Shown: positions 1 through 8,950, counted from the first letter of the stretch. The stretch: DNA of 64,000 nt from Neisseria flavescens (GCF_005221285.1 NZ_CP039886.1:248001-312000), one strand, 5' to 3'. A program made the numbers and translations. The notes: a model not told the origin generated them from the letters alone.

Positions 1-430
1 TGGCGGTACTCATGGCAATCACGTCGCGGGAAAACAGCGACAATTCCATACCGGCGTAGCCTTGCGTGATGCCGTCGCACATAGCGGGCGTGCCGCCGGC
101 GACTTGTGCGGTCGCGCCGTTTTTCTGCGCTTCGTCTTTGATTTGGTCGGGGAAGTCTTTAAACGGCTGGTGTGCGGAAACCATATCGTTGTAGGCGGTG
201 ATGATGCCTAAGTTGGGGACGGTGTCCTGAAGCATTTCGATTTTGATGCTTTTGGGCATAGAGGCGTAGCCGTGCGCCAAATTGCTGCAGCCGAGCTGGT
301 TGCGCTCTAAGCGTCCCATCTGTTTGGCACTACGGATTTTCGCCAGATATTTTTCACGCGTCGGGCGGCTGCGCTCGATGATGCGTTCGGTAATCTCGGC
401 GAGTTTAGGGTGAATAGGAGTGGGGTTCAT
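1..430 (-). CDS. edd: 6-phosphogluconate dehydratase, N-terminal part (runs off the window)
   Basis: The first about 143 residues of Edd, the Entner-Doudoroff enzyme that dehydrates 6-phosphogluconate to KDPG in the cytoplasm. The reading frame starts at the ATG at 430 and is still open at base 1, so the C-terminal three quarters lie outside. Visible family features are the IITAYNDMVSAHQP segment and a GGTPAMCDGITQG segment whose Cys is an iron-sulfur ligand in the IlvD/Edd family. It is divergent from zwf, which feeds it 6-phosphogluconate with pgl. A HexR-type palindrome and a TATAAT sit upstream at about 570-612. Identification is firm; completeness cannot be judged. Confidence 0.93.
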   Translation of the reverse strand, partial: MNPTPIHPKLAEITERIIERSRPTREKYLAKIRSAKQMGRLERNQLGCSNLAHGYASMPKSIKIEMLQDTVPNLGIITAYNDMVSAHQPFKDFPDQIKDEAQKNGATAQVAGGTPAMCDGITQGYAGMELSLFSRDVIAMSTA

Positions 431-597
431 GGGCTGTCTCCTGGCAAAACGATATGATAGGGATTTTGTTTGCGCGTTTCTGATTTTTGTATTGGGTGTT
501 TTTCAGACGGCCTGGAGCTGTGGGAATAAATAAATGAGTGCCGTCTGAAATGTTGAAGATTTCTCTTCGAAGCGTCTGCGTATTATAGTACAAATTC

Positions 598-612
598 TGT
601 AATTTTGTTACA
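598..612. promoter_or_regulatory. candidate HexR operator upstream of edd
   Basis: The sequence TGTAATTTTGTTACA matches 14 of 15 positions of the published HexR consensus for proteobacteria. It lies just upstream of a minus-strand TATAAT, where a bound repressor would block edd transcription. The hexR gene itself is in the adjacent operon. Binding is inferred, not shown. Confidence 0.55.
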
Positions 613-753
613 AAATAATTCACAAAGTGGAAGAAATTTGATTTAAATCGAGGTATGGTCAATTCGTAAAATGGTGGGCTGCGAAAGTCATCAAATTTTT
701 ATGTTAAATCAAACAATTTGTAAAAATGAGAATAGACAAAATCTGTAGCCATG

Positions 754-768
754 TGTAGTATTACTACT
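754..768. promoter_or_regulatory. candidate HexR operator upstream of zwf
   Basis: The sequence TGTAGTATTACTACT also matches 14 of 15 positions of the HexR consensus and is about 145 bases upstream of the zwf start. Paired with the site on the edd side it would let HexR control both divergent units. Binding is inferred. Confidence 0.5.
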
Positions 769-913
769 CACTAGCCCGCTTGTTTGAAATTTTGGTGCAG
801 GCGATTGGTTTTTTTACTGCTTATTGCTTAAAGGCTTTTGATTTTAATTGATTTTTATGGATGACGACAGTCCAAAAGTTTTGAAGCAAGCTTCCTCAGC
901 GAGAGATGAAACG

Positions 914-2359
914 ATGAGTACACAGACAAATTTTGATTTGGTGTTGTTCGGTGCGACCGGCGATTTGGCAATGCGCAAACTTTTGCCCTGCCTGTATCAG
1001 GCGCACGTGGCCGGTTTGCTTCATCCCGAAGGCCGTATTTTGGGCGTAAGCCGCAGCGAATTGGATACCGCCGGCTTTTTGGCTAAAGTGGAAACGAATT
1101 CTAAAATCCATATCAAACAAAATTTTTCAGATGAAGCGTGGGCTTCGTTTATCCGACGTATCGAGTATTTGAAAGTCGATGTTACAGAGAAAGGCGATTT
1201 CACTGCCTTGGGCGAAAAAGTCAAAGCCCGCAAGGAAACCGACAATGTCGTCATCTATCTTTCCACCGCGCCGAAATTCTTTGCACAAGCCTGTGAAAAC
1301 CTTGCCGAAATCGGTTTGAACGCCGACAACGCGCGCGTGGTTTTGGAAAAACCATTGGGTACGGACTTGTCCTCTTCCCAACAAATCAATACCGATGTCG
1401 CCCGCTATTTTAAAGAAAGCCAAATCTACCGTATCGACCATTATTTGGGTAAAGAAAGCCTGCAAAACCTGCCGGCATTGCGTTTTGCCAACGTGATGTT
1501 CGAGCCTTTGTGGAACAACAAATATATTGAAAGCGTACAGCTGACCATTGCCGAAAAGCTCGGCGTGGAAGAGCGCGGCGAGTTTTACGACATTACCGGC
1601 GCGTTGCGCGATATGGTGCAAAACCACTTGATGCAAATGCTTTGTATGACTGCGATGGAAGCACCGGCGAGCTTGGATGCCGATGCCGTGCGTGATGAAA
1701 AAGTGAAAGTCATCAAATCGCTGAAACCGCTGACCATCGAATCCGTCAACGAAAATGTTATTCGTGGTCAGTATGTTGCAGCAAACGGCATGAACGGCTA
1801 TTTGGAAGAAGTCGATGTACCGAAAGACAGTTTCACTGAAACCTATGTCGCCATCAAAGCCGAAATCGAAAACGACCGCTGGAAAGGCGTGCCTTTCTAC
1901 CTGCGTACCGGTAAGCGCATGGCAGGCAAAGTGGCGGAAATCGTGTTGAACTTCCGTCCGCTGCAAAACCATATTTTTGACAACAGCCAACCTGCGCCGA
2001 ATCGTTTGGTTATCGAGCTTCAGCCGACCGAATCCGTCCGCCTCTATACCCAAATGAAAACGCCGGGCGCAGGCAATAAAGTGGAAATCGTGCCGCTGGC
2101 AACCGACTTGGAAAAAGCTCTCGAAGGCCGCCGTGCCGAAGCTTACGAACGCCTGCTGCTGGATGTCATCAACGGCAAACTCGCTTTGTTCAACCGCCGC
2201 GACGAACTCGAAGCCGCTTTGGAATATGTGATGCCGATTTTGGAAAACTGGGCAAACAACACCACCCCGCCGCACGGCTACGACGCGCATTCGTGGGGAC
2301 CGGAAGCCGCGCGCGAACTCTTGGCTCGAGACGGCAACAAGTGGCACGAAGAGCAATAA
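914..2359 (+). CDS. zwf: glucose-6-phosphate 1-dehydrogenase
   Basis: Oxidises glucose 6-phosphate to 6-phosphogluconolactone with NAD(P)+, the entry to the Entner-Doudoroff and pentose phosphate routes. The 481 residues open with the nucleotide-binding loop GATGDLAMRKLLP (about 13-25) and contain the active-site motif RIDHYLGKE near residue 173. Length is normal for the family. I chose the ATG at 914 (MSTQTNFDLV) because the in-frame extension to 848/857 has no ribosome site and adds non-conserved residues. It heads a run with pgl, glk and hexR; an uptake-sequence hairpin separates it from pgl. HexR control is likely from the upstream palindromes and the linked regulator. Confidence 0.96.
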   Translation: MSTQTNFDLVLFGATGDLAMRKLLPCLYQAHVAGLLHPEGRILGVSRSELDTAGFLAKVETNSKIHIKQNFSDEAWASFIRRIEYLKVDVTEKGDFTALGEKVKARKETDNVVIYLSTAPKFFAQACENLAEIGLNADNARVVLEKPLGTDLSSSQQINTDVARYFKESQIYRIDHYLGKESLQNLPALRFANVMFEPLWNNKYIESVQLTIAEKLGVEERGEFYDITGALRDMVQNHLMQMLCMTAMEAPASLDADAVRDEKVKVIKSLKPLTIESVNENVIRGQYVAANGMNGYLEEVDVPKDSFTETYVAIKAEIENDRWKGVPFYLRTGKRMAGKVAEIVLNFRPLQNHIFDNSQPAPNRLVIELQPTESVRLYTQMKTPGAGNKVEIVPLATDLEKALEGRRAEAYERLLLDVINGKLALFNRRDELEAALEYVMPILENWANNTTPPHGYDAHSWGPEAARELLARDGNKWHEEQ

Positions 2360-2367
2360 TATTTTTT

Positions 2368-2404
2368 TCAGACGGCCTTGTTTTCCAACAAAAGGCCGTC
2401 TGAA
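2368..2404. terminator. uptake-sequence inverted pair between zwf and pgl
   Basis: Two inverted copies of the AGG-type uptake sequence form a stem with a loop of about 10 bases directly after zwf. It may give partial termination, since pgl, glk and hexR follow closely on the same strand. Confidence 0.6.
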
Positions 2405-2422
2405 ACCATGAAAGGACGAAAC

Positions 2423-3118
2423 ATGTTTGTTTGGCACGAACAAGAAAACGCTGCAACTGCCGCGCAAGCTCTCGCTGATGCTGTTGCCACCGCATTGCAA
2501 GCCGCGTTGAATGAGAAAGGCCATGCGGTTTTGGCCGTTTCCGGCGGGCGTTCGCCGATTGCGTTTTTCGAGGCTTTGTCGCAAAAAGATTTAAATTGGC
2601 AAAACGTTGGCATTACTTTGGTGGACGAGCGTATCGTTCCGACCACGCATGCCGACAGCAATACAGGCTTGGTACGCGAATATCTGCTCAAAAATAACGC
2701 GGCCGTTGCCACATGGATTCCTGTTGTTGAAGACGGAAAGTCTGAAACTGAATTACAACCTGAAGTTGTCGTTGCTTACGCATTGAAACATTACAAGCAA
2801 CCTGACGTGCTGGTGTTGGGGATGGGCGGAGACGGGCATACGGCGTCGTTGTTCCCTCAAGCGCCTCAATTACAGGCAGCAATCAATGAAGCCAATGACC
2901 TGACATTGATTCATACTACGCCGGTTACCGCGCCGCATGAGCGTGTGAGCATGACTTTGGGTGCGATTGCCAAAACGCCGAATGTATTTTTGGCCATTCA
3001 AGGCGCAGAGAAAAAAGCGGTATTCGACAAGGCTGCTGCAAGGGTTGACACCGAATATCCGACCAGTCTGATTCTCAATCACCAAGGAATTAACTGCCAT
3101 GTCTACTATGCACGCTGA
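2423..3118 (+). CDS. pgl: 6-phosphogluconolactonase
   Basis: Hydrolyses 6-phosphogluconolactone made by Zwf. The 231-residue protein belongs to the NagB/SugarP isomerase fold: it has SGGRSPIAFFEAL near residue 39, the VDERIV motif, and GMGGDGHTASLFP, the characteristic Pgl loop. The ATG at 2423 is preceded by AAAGGACG, a good ribosome site; an upstream in-frame ATG at 2408 is less likely. Its end overlaps the start of glk by 20 bases, implying translational coupling. Confidence 0.95.
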   Translation: MFVWHEQENAATAAQALADAVATALQAALNEKGHAVLAVSGGRSPIAFFEALSQKDLNWQNVGITLVDERIVPTTHADSNTGLVREYLLKNNAAVATWIPVVEDGKSETELQPEVVVAYALKHYKQPDVLVLGMGGDGHTASLFPQAPQLQAAINEANDLTLIHTTPVTAPHERVSMTLGAIAKTPNVFLAIQGAEKKAVFDKAAARVDTEYPTSLILNHQGINCHVYYAR

Positions 3119-4079
3119 AGCTTACCCTCGTTTGGTCGCCGATATCGGCGGTACGAATGCCCGTTTTGCACTTGAAACTGCACCACGGGTCATTGAAAAG
3201 GCTGAAGTCTTGCCTTGCAAGGATTATGACACCATTGTCGATGCCGCCAAAACTTATTTGGAACGCGCAGGCAGCCCGAAAGTTTTGCATGCAGCCTTTG
3301 CGATTGCCAATCCGATTTTGGGCGACTGGGTGCAGATGACCAACCACCACTGGGCATTCTCCATCGAAACCACCCGTCAGGCTTTGGGTTTTGAAACGTT
3401 GATTTTGTTGAACGACTTTACCGCCCAAGCTTTGGCGGTAACACAAACCGATAAGAAAGACTTGATACAAATCGGCGGTCAAAAACCAATCGAATTTGCG
3501 CCTAAAGCCGTTATCGGTCCGGGTACCGGTTTGGGTGTCAGCGGTTTGGTGCACAGCGCTGCCGGCTGGGTGGCGTTGGCAGGCGAAGGCGGCCATACCA
3601 GCTTCCCACCGTTTGACGATATGGAAGTGTTGATTTGGCAATACGCTAAAAACAAATACGGCCATGTTTCTGCCGAGCGTTTTTTGAGCGGCGCAGGTTT
3701 GAGCCTGATTTACGAAACATTGGCCAAACGCGACAACATCAAACAATGCCGTCTGAAGCCTTCTGAAATTACCGATAAGGCATTGAGCGGAACATCGCCT
3801 ATTTGCCGTCAGACTTTGGATATTTTCTGCGCCATGCTGGGTACGGTCGCTTCCAATTTGGCTTTGACTTTGGGCGCGCGCGGCGGCGTGTATTTGTGCG
3901 GCGGGATTATCCCGCGTGTATTGGATTACTTTAAAACGTCTCCATTCCGCAGCCGCTTTGAAAATAAAGGCCGCTTTGAAGCTTATCTTGCCGCCATTCC
4001 TGTGTATGTCGTATTGAGCGAATTTCCGGGCATCGTCGGCGCGGCGGTGGCATTAGACAATCATTTAAATAACGTTTAA
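3099..4079 (+). CDS. glk: glucokinase
   Basis: ATP-dependent phosphorylation of glucose to glucose 6-phosphate. The 326 residues show the ROK-like/Glk phosphate-binding segment DIGGTNARFAL (about 17-27), GPGTGLGVSGLV, the GEGGHTSFPP substrate loop and CGGIIPR near the C-terminus. It starts inside the last codons of pgl, so the two are co-translated. It supplies the substrate for Zwf and Pgi encoded on either side. Confidence 0.95.
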   Translation: MSTMHAEAYPRLVADIGGTNARFALETAPRVIEKAEVLPCKDYDTIVDAAKTYLERAGSPKVLHAAFAIANPILGDWVQMTNHHWAFSIETTRQALGFETLILLNDFTAQALAVTQTDKKDLIQIGGQKPIEFAPKAVIGPGTGLGVSGLVHSAAGWVALAGEGGHTSFPPFDDMEVLIWQYAKNKYGHVSAERFLSGAGLSLIYETLAKRDNIKQCRLKPSEITDKALSGTSPICRQTLDIFCAMLGTVASNLALTLGARGGVYLCGGIIPRVLDYFKTSPFRSRFENKGRFEAYLAAIPVYVVLSEFPGIVGAAVALDNHLNNV

Positions 4080-4156
4080 ACACACAAACGGCGGTGCAGG
4101 GCAGGGTACGAAAATATACCTTGTCCTGAACGTCAAAGAATCAAAGGGTAGAGTAT

Positions 4157-5005
4157 ATGTTAAGCAAAATCAGCGAATCATTGTCCAATCTCTCCGGCGC
4201 AGAACGCAAAGTTGCCGAATCTGCACTGGCCGAGCCGAAATGGTTCGTTCATGCCGCTGTGGCGGAAATCGCCGAGCGTGCTTCCGTCAGTCAGCCGACT
4301 GTAATCCGTTTCTGCCGCAGCTTGGGTTACAAAGGCTTGCCTGAGTTCAAACTCGCTTTGTCTGCCAGCATCGGTCATGAAGGCATGCCTTACGTTCATG
4401 CAGAATTGAACGCCGATGACAATATGGGCAGCGTGGTTGAAAAAGTCTTGGGTAATGCCGCAGCCTCCCTCTTGGGCGAGCGCCGTTTCTTGAAAGAGTC
4501 CGAGCTGGAAAACGCAATTGCCATTCTGAAGCACGCACGACGCGTTGAGTTTTATGGTGTCGGCAACTCCGGCATCGTTGCTCAAGACGCGCAACACAAA
4601 TTCTTCCGCTTCGGTATGTCCACCGTTGCCTATGTTGATACGCATACCCAGTTGATGGCGGCTTCCGTATTGACCGAGCAGGATGTGTTGGTGGCGATTT
4701 CCAATACCGGCTCATCTATCGAATTGTTGGATGCGGCCAGTATTGCCAAAGAAAACGGCGCAGCCGTTATCGCGCTGACCCGCAATGATTCGCCGTTGGC
4801 CCAAATGGCCGACTGCGTATTGAGCATTGCCACTCAGGAAAATGCCGAGCTTTATACGCCTATGGTATCCCGTCTTCTGCAGTTGGCTGTTATTGACATT
4901 CTTGCCATCGGCTTGGCTTTACGCTTGGGCGACACTGCCAGCATTCAACTGCAAAAAAGTAAAAAAAGCATACATAACAAACACATCGAATATGATAAAG
5001 ATTGA
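4157..5005 (+). CDS. hexR: RpiR-family transcriptional regulator HexR
   Basis: A 282-residue regulator with an N-terminal helix-turn-helix of the RpiR type (RASVSQPTVIRFCRSLGYKG, about 42-61) and a C-terminal SIS sugar-phosphate domain (GVGNSGIVAQDA and ISNTGSSIELLDAA). In characterised proteobacteria HexR represses edd, zwf and related genes and is released by KDPG. Placement between glk and pgi and the palindromes upstream of edd and zwf support the same role here. It is 77 bases after glk and likely in the same transcript. Confidence 0.93.
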   Translation: MLSKISESLSNLSGAERKVAESALAEPKWFVHAAVAEIAERASVSQPTVIRFCRSLGYKGLPEFKLALSASIGHEGMPYVHAELNADDNMGSVVEKVLGNAAASLLGERRFLKESELENAIAILKHARRVEFYGVGNSGIVAQDAQHKFFRFGMSTVAYVDTHTQLMAASVLTEQDVLVAISNTGSSIELLDAASIAKENGAAVIALTRNDSPLAQMADCVLSIATQENAELYTPMVSRLLQLAVIDILAIGLALRLGDTASIQLQKSKKSIHNKHIEYDKD

Positions 5006-5020
5006 TTCTTCACTGATATC

Positions 5021-5055
5021 TTCAGACGGCCCAACCCACATCAAGGCCGTCTGAA
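5021..5055. terminator. uptake-sequence hairpin after hexR
   Basis: Inverted AGG/GGC-type uptake sequences flank a short loop between hexR and pgi. It probably ends or attenuates the zwf-pgl-glk-hexR transcript. Confidence 0.6.
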
Positions 5056-5147
5056 ACCTCAAAAAACGGAAACCACCCCGTTCCCGTTTCAGACGACCTC
5101 ACGGCCGTTTTCTCAACAAAACTGTCCACTATCCAGGAGAGCATCCG

Positions 5148-6791
5148 ATGAAACAGCTTTACGATTTACCAGCTTGGTCAAAATTATGGATACATTTTGA
5201 CGAAACCAAAGAACAACACATGCGTGAAATGTTCGAGCAAGATCCCGAACGTGCCGAGCGCTACTGGCTGCAGGTTGGCGGCCTGACTTTGGATTATTCT
5301 AAAAACCGTATCAACGACGAAACCATGTCGCTTTTGTTCGAGTTGGCGCGTGAAGCAGGCGTGCCGGAACGGATGCAGCAAATGTTCCACGGCGAAAAAA
5401 TCAATACGACAGAAAACCGCGCCGTACTCCACGTTGCCCTGCGTAACCGCACCAATGCCCCCATCGTCGTGGATGGCGAGGATGTGATGCCTAAGGTCAA
5501 CCATGTCCTGCAACGTATGGGCGAATTTGCACACGAAGTCCGCAGCGGCAGTTGGTTGGGCTATACCAACCAAGTCATCACCGATATTGTCAACATCGGC
5601 ATCGGCGGATCGGATTTGGGCCCGCTGATGATGTGTACCGCGCTCAAGCCTTTCGGACATCCGCGCCTGAAGATGCACTTTGTCTCCAACGTGGACGGCT
5701 CCCAACTGAGCGACGTATTGTCTAAAGTCCACCCTGAAACCACGCTGTTCATCATTGCTTCCAAAACCTTTACCACCCAAGAAACCCTGACCAACGCCCT
5801 GACCGCGCGTAAATGGTTCTTGGATCATGCAGGCGATGAAAGCGCTGTCGCCAAACACTTCGTTGCCGTATCGACCAACCAAAAAGCCGTTGCCGAATTC
5901 GGTATCGACACCGCCAATATGTTTGAATTTTGGGACTGGGTCGGCGGCCGTTACAGCCTGTGGTCCGCCATCGGATTGCCGATTATGCTGTATCTCGGCG
6001 AAGAAAACTTCATCGAAATGCTCAACGGCGCGCACCTGATGGATCAACATTTCATCAACACCCCGCTCGAGCGCAACCTGCCCGCCATCCTCGCCCTTAT
6101 CGGCATCTGGTACATCAACTACTACGGCGGCGGAAGCCACGTCATCGCGCCTTACGACCAACATCTGCACCGCCTGCCCAAATTCATCCAGCAGCTCGAT
6201 ATGGAGAGCAATGGCAAACAAGTGACCCTTGACGGCAAAGCTGTCGGTTACGAAACTTCGCCGATTATTTGGGGCGAAACCGGTATCAACGGCCAGCATG
6301 CCTTCTTCCAACTGCTGCACCAAGGTACGCACATCACGCCGATTGACCTGATTGCCTCCCTTGAAAAACGCAGCAACCTACGCGGCCACCATGAAATCCT
6401 GTTGGCGAACGTCTTTGCCCAAGCCGAAGCCTTTATGCGCGGTAAAACGCCGGACGAAGTGCGCGCCGAGCTTCAAGCTCAAGGCATGGACGAAGCGCGT
6501 ATCGAAGAGCTGATTCCGCACAAAACCTTTTCCGGCAACCGTCCGACCAACCTCATCCTCATGGATAAAATCAATCCGCGCAATATGGGCAGCCTGATTG
6601 CCATGTACGAACACAAAACCTTTGTTCAAGGCATTATTTGGGGTATCAACAGCTTTGACCAATGGGGCGTAGAGCTCGGCAAACAGTTGGCCAAAACCAT
6701 TCTTGCCGAATTGACCGGCGAGACCGAAGTGCAAAAACACGACAGATCCACTACACGCCTGATTAATCTTTATTTGAACGCCAACAAATAA
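5148..6791 (+). CDS. pgi: glucose-6-phosphate isomerase
   Basis: Interconverts glucose 6-phosphate and fructose 6-phosphate. The 547 residues are full length for the family. Signatures are VNIGIGGSDLGPLM, the PGI signature DWVGGRYSLWSAIGLP, and GINSFDQWGVELGK near the C-terminus. The start at 5148 is preceded by CAGGAGAGC, a clear ribosome site. It lies downstream of hexR on the same strand but after a hairpin, so it may have its own promoter. Confidence 0.97.
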   Translation: MKQLYDLPAWSKLWIHFDETKEQHMREMFEQDPERAERYWLQVGGLTLDYSKNRINDETMSLLFELAREAGVPERMQQMFHGEKINTTENRAVLHVALRNRTNAPIVVDGEDVMPKVNHVLQRMGEFAHEVRSGSWLGYTNQVITDIVNIGIGGSDLGPLMMCTALKPFGHPRLKMHFVSNVDGSQLSDVLSKVHPETTLFIIASKTFTTQETLTNALTARKWFLDHAGDESAVAKHFVAVSTNQKAVAEFGIDTANMFEFWDWVGGRYSLWSAIGLPIMLYLGEENFIEMLNGAHLMDQHFINTPLERNLPAILALIGIWYINYYGGGSHVIAPYDQHLHRLPKFIQQLDMESNGKQVTLDGKAVGYETSPIIWGETGINGQHAFFQLLHQGTHITPIDLIASLEKRSNLRGHHEILLANVFAQAEAFMRGKTPDEVRAELQAQGMDEARIEELIPHKTFSGNRPTNLILMDKINPRNMGSLIAMYEHKTFVQGIIWGINSFDQWGVELGKQLAKTILAELTGETEVQKHDRSTTRLINLYLNANK

Positions 6792-6807
6792 AGCATTTAT
6801 TTAAAAC

Positions 6808-6842
6808 AAAAGGCCGTCTGAAATTTTCAGACGGCCTTTTGT
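6808..6842. terminator. bidirectional uptake-sequence terminator between pgi and nnrS
   Basis: Perfect inverted uptake sequences with a tiny loop, A-rich on one side and T-rich on the other, lie between the convergent pgi and nnrS genes and can end both transcripts. Confidence 0.85.
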
Positions 6843-6843
6843 T

Positions 6844-7941
6844 TTATTCCGGATCGTCTGTAAACGCATTTGCCCGAAAAATCGGTACAAACGTGAAAAG
6901 ATAAAGTACGAACACGGCGGCGGTCAGAATCGCGGGGACGGTGATGAAGAATATCGGATTCACGTTCATCAAGAAAGCGCGCGAAACGGCGGCGGCGAAA
7001 AGAATGGGGATGGCGATGCGGCAGAGTTTGGGGTAGTCAAGTTTGGTAAAGCCGCTGTGCCACAGTCCGGCGGTCAGCCACACCATCATCACGCCGCCCA
7101 TCATGCCGCCGAGGGTAATCAGGTGCAGGGGCGCGGAGGCGGGCAGGTTTTGCAATTTCGCCGCGCCTGTCCACAGATAGCCTGCCGCGGCAAAGAGTTG
7201 GAGCAGGTAATAGGTGCGGACGTAGTGTTTGCGCAGGAGTTCGTGATGGTGCAGTTCGCGCAGCTTGGCAAGCAGGATGAAGCCGACGGCGAGCGCGGTA
7301 AAACCGGCGGTTTGCGCGGGCAGCCAAAGTTCGGCGGCGGCGTGCAGCAACAGGAAGGTGATGGCGATGTTTTTATAGACAACGTTGGGGATGAATACAG
7401 GGTCTTTCAGACGGCATTTTTTGAGGGCTTCCGCGCCCAAAAGGACGCTGACGCGGACGGATACAAACATGACCGCTGCCATGTTCAGATGTACTTGCGC
7501 ACGCAGTAAGTTCAAATCGCCGCTGACGGCATAGGCCGTCTGAAAAGCAGTAAACGCGGCAAGCAACATTAAAAGAGCGAAGTTGTCAGTGTTCCGGTCG
7601 AGCCAAATCAGCCAAGTGCAGAACAGCAGCAATACCAGCCAATAGGCGGCAACGAAAAACGAGGCAGTTTGCGGCGAAAAGGGCAGTATGGCAGATGCGG
7701 CGAGCAGTAATGCCGCCATCAAAGTAGCGACAGGTTTCAGACGACCTTTATAACCCGTCCATTCGAGCATGGCTGCAGTCAGGAAGCCGCCGTATGCCGC
7801 AGGCAGCATGAGTTCTAAGAAGATTTGGCGGTGCAAAATGACGGCACCGGGGCTGATGAAAAACACCAACGCGCCGAGTATGGCAAGCACCGCCGCACCG
7901 ACGAAAAACGGCCGCATGGGGTGGGTGAAAAACTTATTCAT
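6844..7941 (-). CDS. nnrS: NnrS family membrane protein
   Basis: A 365-residue, highly hydrophobic protein with about ten to twelve predicted membrane spans. It contains the family hallmarks PAAYGGFLTAAMLEW and HLITLGGMMGGVMMVWLT with conserved histidines. In other bacteria NnrS is a haem-copper membrane protein that helps cells tolerate nitric oxide stress; its exact chemistry is unsettled. The same window carries aniA and norB, so a NO-related role fits. It is monocistronic, convergent with pgi. I recognise the family with good confidence, the function less so. Confidence 0.82.
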   Translation of the reverse strand: MNKFFTHPMRPFFVGAAVLAILGALVFFISPGAVILHRQIFLELMLPAAYGGFLTAAMLEWTGYKGRLKPVATLMAALLLAASAILPFSPQTASFFVAAYWLVLLLFCTWLIWLDRNTDNFALLMLLAAFTAFQTAYAVSGDLNLLRAQVHLNMAAVMFVSVRVSVLLGAEALKKCRLKDPVFIPNVVYKNIAITFLLLHAAAELWLPAQTAGFTALAVGFILLAKLRELHHHELLRKHYVRTYYLLQLFAAAGYLWTGAAKLQNLPASAPLHLITLGGMMGGVMMVWLTAGLWHSGFTKLDYPKLCRIAIPILFAAAVSRAFLMNVNPIFFITVPAILTAAVFVLYLFTFVPIFRANAFTDDPE

Positions 7942-8020
7942 GGTTTGGCTTGATTCTGCATGAAGATGCTTTCGGATATAGATTTATTGGGAGGACAGGG
8001 TTGTATCTTGTATTGAAGAA

Positions 8021-8066
8021 GCAAGCCGAAGGTTTGTCAGATACTCAAATGCCCGTATCATTCATA
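8021..8066. repeat. direct repeat A, left copy, flanking cadD
   Basis: This stretch resembles 8951-8994 (shared core AAGGTTTGTCAGA and TATCANTCAT). It lies just past the cadD stop and marks one edge of a duplicated junction. Confidence 0.6.
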
Positions 8067-8676
8067 TTATTGATATTATTGTTTGAATTGTATTATTTTC
8101 AATAATAATAAATAACCCTAAACCAATATAAATAACAGCCATTATCCAACGACTAAACTTCTCTACAATTTCACCAACACCTGCAATATTAGCCAATCTT
8201 TGTGCTGTATATACTAAAACAAAAATCAATATTAAAAATACAAGAAGAGTAACTAATAAGTCGACAAGATCTAAAGTCACAAAGTAAGGAACAAAAAGTC
8301 CAATATTATCTGCACCACAACTAGCAACTGTAACCAAAGCAACAATACCGACTAATTTTGACAACCCTTTTTCATCCAATTCTTTTTTAGCTCTTTTTTC
8401 GCCCTCACAATCGTCGTAAATAGCAACTTTAATACCTAAGTAAATCGGTATTAAACCTAATAAACCCAACACCCATTTTTCCGGAACATAATGCAAAACA
8501 AAAGCTAGAAATAAACTAACTAATATTAAAATTACAGAACCTAAATATTGTCCGATATAAATATCTCGATATTCTTTTCTAGTATTTGCTCTAGCAAAAA
8601 ATATTAATAGTATTACCAACAAATCTACTGCTGTAGCAATATATAAAACAGCAGCAGTAATCACAGTCGAAAACAT
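8062..8676 (-). CDS. cadD: CadD family cadmium resistance transporter
   Basis: A 204-residue polytopic membrane protein of the CadD family, with about five to six spans. Landmarks are an N-terminal TAVDLLVILLIFFA helix, YIGQYLGSVILI, and ASCGADNIGLFVPYF, which carries the conserved Cys. CadD proteins, best known from Firmicutes, give cadmium resistance, probably by export. The ATG at 8676 is used because GAGGTG sits just upstream; longer in-frame starts to 8727 read through duplicated host sequence. The gene is far more AT-rich than its neighbours and is framed by imperfect copies of host sequence (see findings), so it looks transferred. Confidence 0.85.
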   Translation of the reverse strand: MFSTVITAAVLYIATAVDLLVILLIFFARANTRKEYRDIYIGQYLGSVILILVSLFLAFVLHYVPEKWVLGLLGLIPIYLGIKVAIYDDCEGEKRAKKELDEKGLSKLVGIVALVTVASCGADNIGLFVPYFVTLDLVDLLVTLLVFLILIFVLVYTAQRLANIAGVGEIVEKFSRWIMAVIYIGLGLFIIIENNTIQTIISII

Positions 8677-8685
8677 AAAGCACCT

Positions 8686-8752
8686 CATAATGAATCCCCT
8701 GCCCCCTTGGCACCACGGCTTTTTCAAAAACCGAATCGCGTTCGGATAACAG
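8686..8752. repeat. direct repeat B, left copy: duplicate of the 3' end of the ABC ATPase gene
   Basis: About 65 bases here match 8994-9060, the last codons of the adjacent ATPase gene, at roughly 85 percent by eye (shared GAATCCCCTG, CCACGGCTT, CGAATCGCGT). This puts a copy of the host gene end upstream of cadD. Confidence 0.75.
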
Positions 8753-8791
8753 ATTCGTATCTTTCGCTAAAGAGGCAAGCCTGCGGCTTGC

Positions 8792-8950
8792 TTACCCTCT
8801 CCCTAGCCATCTCCCACGAGGAGAGGGAATTGGGCTGTCGAGCCTGAACATTTTCAGGTTTACCTGACATCTGATTCCCAATTCTACGGCTCTCTGATTT
8901 TGAGAAACCTGATCCCCTTTCCCCGTGGGAGAGGGTTAGGGAGAGGGCAA
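8792..8950. repeat. imperfect inverted-repeat element of about 160 bases
   Basis: Arms at about 8792-8828 and 8913-8950 are imperfect reverse complements (CCCTCTCCCT, CTCCCACG and GAGAGGG motifs), with an internal partly palindromic centre. It could fold into a long hairpin and resembles a small non-coding repeat element. It has no coding capacity and no second copy in this window. Confidence 0.6.

Larger units (their letters stand above)
431..913. promoter_or_regulatory. divergent edd / zwf regulatory region
   Basis: This 483-base AT-rich stretch has no gene. It separates two divergent genes of one pathway. It holds a reversed uptake sequence near 507 and a forward one near 540, a TATAAT on the minus strand (about 582-587) suited to edd, and two 15-base palindromes (598-612 and 754-768), each one mismatch from the HexR consensus TGTARTWWWAYTACA. 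An in-frame TTG/ATG extension of zwf at 848/857 lacks a ribosome site and is not favoured. Promoter positions are inference. Confidence 0.6.

Noticed and set aside
848..913. N-terminal extension of zwf from a TTG/ATG
   Set aside because: No ribosome site and residues unlike the family; the ATG at 914 gives the conserved start.
1127..2584. Long open frame antisense to zwf
   Set aside because: Shadow of zwf with low-complexity His/Phe-rich content and no ribosome site.
5184..6332. Long open frame antisense to pgi
   Set aside because: Shadow frame; no domain features.
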